Shown: one piece after another, positions 4,737-6,869 of the stretch | Layout of the letters: each line of letters opens with the position of its first letter | Position numbering within the stretch: position 1 is the stretch's first letter | Assembly: GCA_017307315.1 (NCBI GenBank) | Contig: JAFKFF010000377.1 | Span: 1-6,869, forward strand | Reading direction: 5' to 3' | Length of the DNA stretch: 6,869 nt | Source of the DNA: Alphaproteobacteria bacterium | GTDB taxonomy: Bacteria > Pseudomonadota > Alphaproteobacteria > Micropepsales > Micropepsaceae | The notes under the pieces: model-generated | What the model was told of the DNA's origin: nothing | Database searches by the model: none | The model's input: only the letters and a program-made list of their open reading frames with translations | Made by a program: the position numbers and the translations under genes

Positions 4737-6092
4737 ATGCTCGGTACCACCCTTTCACGCTGGACTATGTCCTATTTCGCCGCGGCGCTCTGCGCCCTGA
4801 TCGGCGCCGAAGCATTGATGGCCGCCGGATATGGCTTTCCGTCGGCAGATCTCCGAGCCCCTGAAACACTTTTCCTGGTGCATCTTGTGGTGATTGGCTG
4901 GCTCAGCCTGCTGTTGTGCGGCGCGCTCCTGCAATTCGTTCCCGTCCTTATCGCGCACCCCCTTCACAGCAATACCTTGCCGTTGCCCGCATTGGCCTTC
5001 CTTCTGACGGGACTGGCGGGATTGCTTGGCGGGTTCCTCCAGTTTGCCAGTGTGCCCGGCTCTGGCCTACCCCTCTTTCCTTTCGCAACGATGGCACTTG
5101 CGGCCGGCTTCGGTCTCATCCTGTATAATCTCGGCCGCACATTGGCGTCCGTGCGACCGCTACCGCTGGCCGCCCGCTTTGTCGGTGTTGCCTTGCTTTC
5201 GCTTGCGGCAACTGTGGCACTGGGCGCAACGTTTGCTCTCTCTTTGGGCGCAACGATTTCCAACCCCCTCGCTCTGAAAATCACGGCTGCCGCGCTTCCT
5301 CTTCATGTGGCGGCCGGGATCGGCGGCTGGCTGACTTTCGCGGCAATCGGCGTCAGTTATCGTCTGCTGGCGATGTTCATGCTGGCGCCTGAGCTGGAAG
5401 GCAAGCGGCCTCACATGGTCTTGTGGCTGGGCGCGGGCGCGCTCGCCGTGACGATCCTGGGCGGACTGGGGCTGCTGCTGACGAACGAGTCCCTCTTGCC
5501 CGCCCTGCTTCTTGGCGGTGTTCTCAGCCTCGCCGCGCTTGGCCTCTATGGCGCCGATATCCTTTTCCTTTACCGGGCGCGCAAACGCCGCATCCTCGAA
5601 TTGAACAGCGAAATGACCGCCTACGCCCTGGCCTCGCTCGCCGCCGCCGCAGTTCTGGCGTTGACATTCACCGTTTTTCACCGGTTTTCCGGACAAATTG
5701 GCGCGCTGGTCTTTCTCATCCTTTTCGGGTGGCTCACGGGGCTCGGGCTCGCCAAGCTGTACAAGATTGTCGCCTTCCTCACCTGGCTGGAATGCTACGG
5801 ACCAGTCCTGGGCAAAGTCGCCACGCCCCGCGTGCAGGACCTTGTCGTCGAAAGCCATGCGCGCAAATGGTTCTTTCTGTATTACGCCGCCACCTGGGCT
5901 GCGACCGCCGCACTGCTCGCCTCATCGGTTTTCGTCTTCCGCCTGGCCGCCGCTGCGATGCTCGTCGTAACTAGCGCCATCATCGTGCAGCTTGTCCGCA
6001 CGCGGCTGCTTTCGAACGTCTCGGGCCCGGTCGCCCTTCCCGCAGGCGTGCGGCCGCCGCGCCTGCTCATTTGCCTTCCGGAGTCCGGCTGA
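4737..6092 (+). CDS. Polytopic membrane protein, haem-copper oxidase subunit I-like, of denitrification-type clusters
   Basis: A 451-residue, very hydrophobic protein with about 12 predicted membrane spans. Histidines at membrane positions could bind haem or metal: H49 in LFLVHLVVIGWLSLLLCGALLQFVP, H190 in LPLHVAAGIGGW and H315 in FTVFHRF. The pattern of a His at the start of a helix followed by GW and QFVPV is shared with a group of proteins annotated as cbb3-oxidase-subunit-I-like, found beside DUF2249 and NnrS genes. The six-histidine set of a real oxidase or NO reductase is not evident, so catalysis is not claimed. The ATG at 4737 has TTGGAG eight bases upstream. The frame is open upstream to 4458 and includes the broken DUF2249 N-terminus, but that extension is not conserved-looking. 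DUF2249 and Nfu-type genes follow at 17 and 28 bases, indicating an operon. NnrS-like NO handling or haem sensing are possible roles. Confidence 0.8.
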   Translation: MLGTTLSRWTMSYFAAALCALIGAEALMAAGYGFPSADLRAPETLFLVHLVVIGWLSLLLCGALLQFVPVLIAHPLHSNTLPLPALAFLLTGLAGLLGGFLQFASVPGSGLPLFPFATMALAAGFGLILYNLGRTLASVRPLPLAARFVGVALLSLAATVALGATFALSLGATISNPLALKITAAALPLHVAAGIGGWLTFAAIGVSYRLLAMFMLAPELEGKRPHMVLWLGAGALAVTILGGLGLLLTNESLLPALLLGGVLSLAALGLYGADILFLYRARKRRILELNSEMTAYALASLAAAAVLALTFTVFHRFSGQIGALVFLILFGWLTGLGLAKLYKIVAFLTWLECYGPVLGKVATPRVQDLVVESHARKWFFLYYAATWAATAALLASSVFVFRLAAAAMLVVTSAIIVQLVRTRLLSNVSGPVALPAGVRPPRLLICLPESG

Positions 6093-6109
6093 ACCACAGG
6101 AGCCACATC

Positions 6110-6586
6110 ATGACGCAGAGCTATATCGATCTCGATGTCCGTCCCATTCTCCGCAATGGCGGCGAGCCGTTCGGAAAGATTATGGACGCTGTCACCGCGC
6201 TCGCACCGGACCAGGGTTTGCGTCTGTATGCGACGTTCAAGCCTGTACCGCTTTTCAGCGTGTTGGAAGCGAAAGGCTTCATCCACGAAGCCAAGGAGAT
6301 CGGCGGCGGAGACTGGGAAGTCCTGTTCCGCCGTGGCGGCAAACCGGAAATGCGCGGATCGCAGGCCGCGCCCGCCGCGAGCACGGCGGGATGCCCGGAC
6401 CCAATCCAACACATGGACAATCGCGATCTCGAGCCACCCGTGCTGTCCGCCTTGCTCCGCCGCGAGCCCATGTTTCTCTTTCCGCAACTCGCCAAACGCG
6501 GGCACATCTGGCGCGGCGGATTCGAGCCGGACGGTGTTACTTACAAGATCCTCATACGCGCGGGGCATGTGTCGGACGCGGCATGA
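6110..6586 (+). CDS. DUF2249 protein, one full domain plus an internally shortened second domain
   Basis: A 158-residue soluble protein. Residues 7-75 form one complete DUF2249 domain (DLDVRPILRNGGEPFGKIMD ... LAPDQGLRLYATFKPVPLF ... GDWEVLFRR). A linker of low complexity (76-100) precedes a second unit, 102-151, which begins MDNRDLEPP and ends REPMFLFPQLAKRGHIWRGG ... TYKILIR. Aligned to the first domain, the second lacks about 20 residues after EPP, the first helix, while staying in frame. The family is thought to act with NO or haem-related proteins in denitrifiers, but no reaction is known. The ATG at 6110 has AGGAG seven bases upstream; an in-frame codon at 6071 overlaps the previous gene and lacks such a site. 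It lies 17 bases after the membrane protein gene, clearly in the same transcript. The shortened half may be degenerate or a stable variant. Confidence 0.88.
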   Translation: MTQSYIDLDVRPILRNGGEPFGKIMDAVTALAPDQGLRLYATFKPVPLFSVLEAKGFIHEAKEIGGGDWEVLFRRGGKPEMRGSQAAPAASTAGCPDPIQHMDNRDLEPPVLSALLRREPMFLFPQLAKRGHIWRGGFEPDGVTYKILIRAGHVSDAA

Positions 6587-6614
6587 TGGAATCCTCCCAT
6601 TGGAGAAACAGGAC

Positions 6615-6869
6615 ATGTTCATCCTGACCGAAGAGACAGCCGATCCGGACAGCTTGCGCTTCCTGCCGGGCCAGCCGGTGCTGCGCCATCGCACCTTGGA
6701 GATCCGCGACCGGAAGGAAGCCGCGATCTCGCCACTTGTCGACAGGCTGTTCCAGATCGCGGAAGTATCGGCCGTTGTCCTGGGCCCGGATCATATCACC
6801 GTAAGCAAGCATAGCGGCGATTGGCGGCACCTGAAGCCAGCGCTCCTGGGCGCGATCATGGATCACTTC
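6615..6869 (+). CDS. NifU/Nfu N-terminal domain protein (5' part, cut by window edge)
   Basis: 85 codons are visible and the frame is open to the right edge. The sequence matches the Nfu_N domain throughout: MFILTEETADPDSLRFLPGQ at the start (family MFIQTEETPNPxxLKFLPG), SPLVDRLFQIAEVSAVVLG (39-57), DHITVSK (59-65) and DWRHLKPALLGAIMDHF (69-85). In NfuA-type proteins this domain precedes a CxxC domain that carries or transfers a [4Fe-4S] cluster. Whether that second half exists here cannot be seen, so no symbol is given; a stand-alone Nfu_N protein is equally possible. ATG 6615 has GGAG nine bases upstream, and the gene follows the DUF2249 stop by 28 bases. Its place in an NO-related operon suggests supply or repair of Fe-S clusters, which NO destroys. 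That is inference. Confidence 0.9.
   Translation, partial: MFILTEETADPDSLRFLPGQPVLRHRTLEIRDRKEAAISPLVDRLFQIAEVSAVVLGPDHITVSKHSGDWRHLKPALLGAIMDHF

Noticed and set aside
5160..5858. Long open frame of 232 codons on the minus strand inside the membrane protein gene
   Set aside because: The translation is charged and low in complexity with no recognisable domain, and it mirrors a clearly coding, hydrophobic gene on the plus strand; a GC-rich antisense shadow.
5882..6694. Open frame of 270 codons on the minus strand across the DUF2249 gene
   Set aside because: It spans three well-supported plus-strand genes and their junctions, has no ribosome site I can see, and resembles no family.

Overview
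The window reads as an accessory gene cluster for low-oxygen / nitric-oxide metabolism from a GC-rich proteobacterium, most likely an alphaproteobacterium. The evidence for that is the set of FNR/FixK-type sites (TTGAT-N4-ATCAA and the variant TTGCG-N4-ATCAA) in front of its genes, and families that typically accompany denitrification: NnrS, oxygen-independent HemN, hemerythrin, DUF2249 proteins and an oxidase-subunit-I-like membrane protein. No nitrate, nitrite, NO or N2O reductase catalytic subunit is in the window, so the link to denitrification is an inference from gene content.

Layout. 1-417 (minus): 5' part of moaB (molybdenum cofactor), cut by the left edge. 418-719: non-coding, with a perfect FNR-type box placed to drive moaB. 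720-1211 (minus): a bacteriohemerythrin with all seven iron ligands. 1212-1406: divergent promoter region holding an AT-rich candidate operator. 1407-2591 (plus): nnrS. 2592-2762: gap with a TTGCG-N4-ATCAA box just upstream of hemN. 2763-4106 (plus): hemN. 4204-4323 (minus): a 39-residue single-span membrane protein gene. 4324-4535: divergent control region with a second TTGCG-N4-ATCAA box and a perfect 18-bp AT-rich inverted repeat. 4536-4687: a broken DUF2249 gene. 4737-6092: a 451-residue polytopic membrane protein. 6110-6586: a DUF2249 protein whose second domain looks internally shortened. 6615-6869: start of a NifU/Nfu N-terminal-domain protein, cut by the right edge. The last four appear to be one operon.

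How it may work together (inference). FNR/FixK-type boxes would switch on moaB (cofactor for molybdoenzymes), hemN (haem synthesis without oxygen) and the divergent pair at 4.3-4.5 kb. NnrS and hemerythrin would act in NO or oxygen handling, and the Nfu-type protein in Fe-S cluster supply or repair. The ten bases AAGATATATT occur both in the nnrS/hemerythrin promoter region and inside the 18-bp inverted repeat upstream of the operon, so a second regulator, possibly NsrR-like, may join the two halves of the cluster. The most notable points are that inverted repeat, the unannotatable small membrane protein, and two independently shortened DUF2249 domains within 2 kb.
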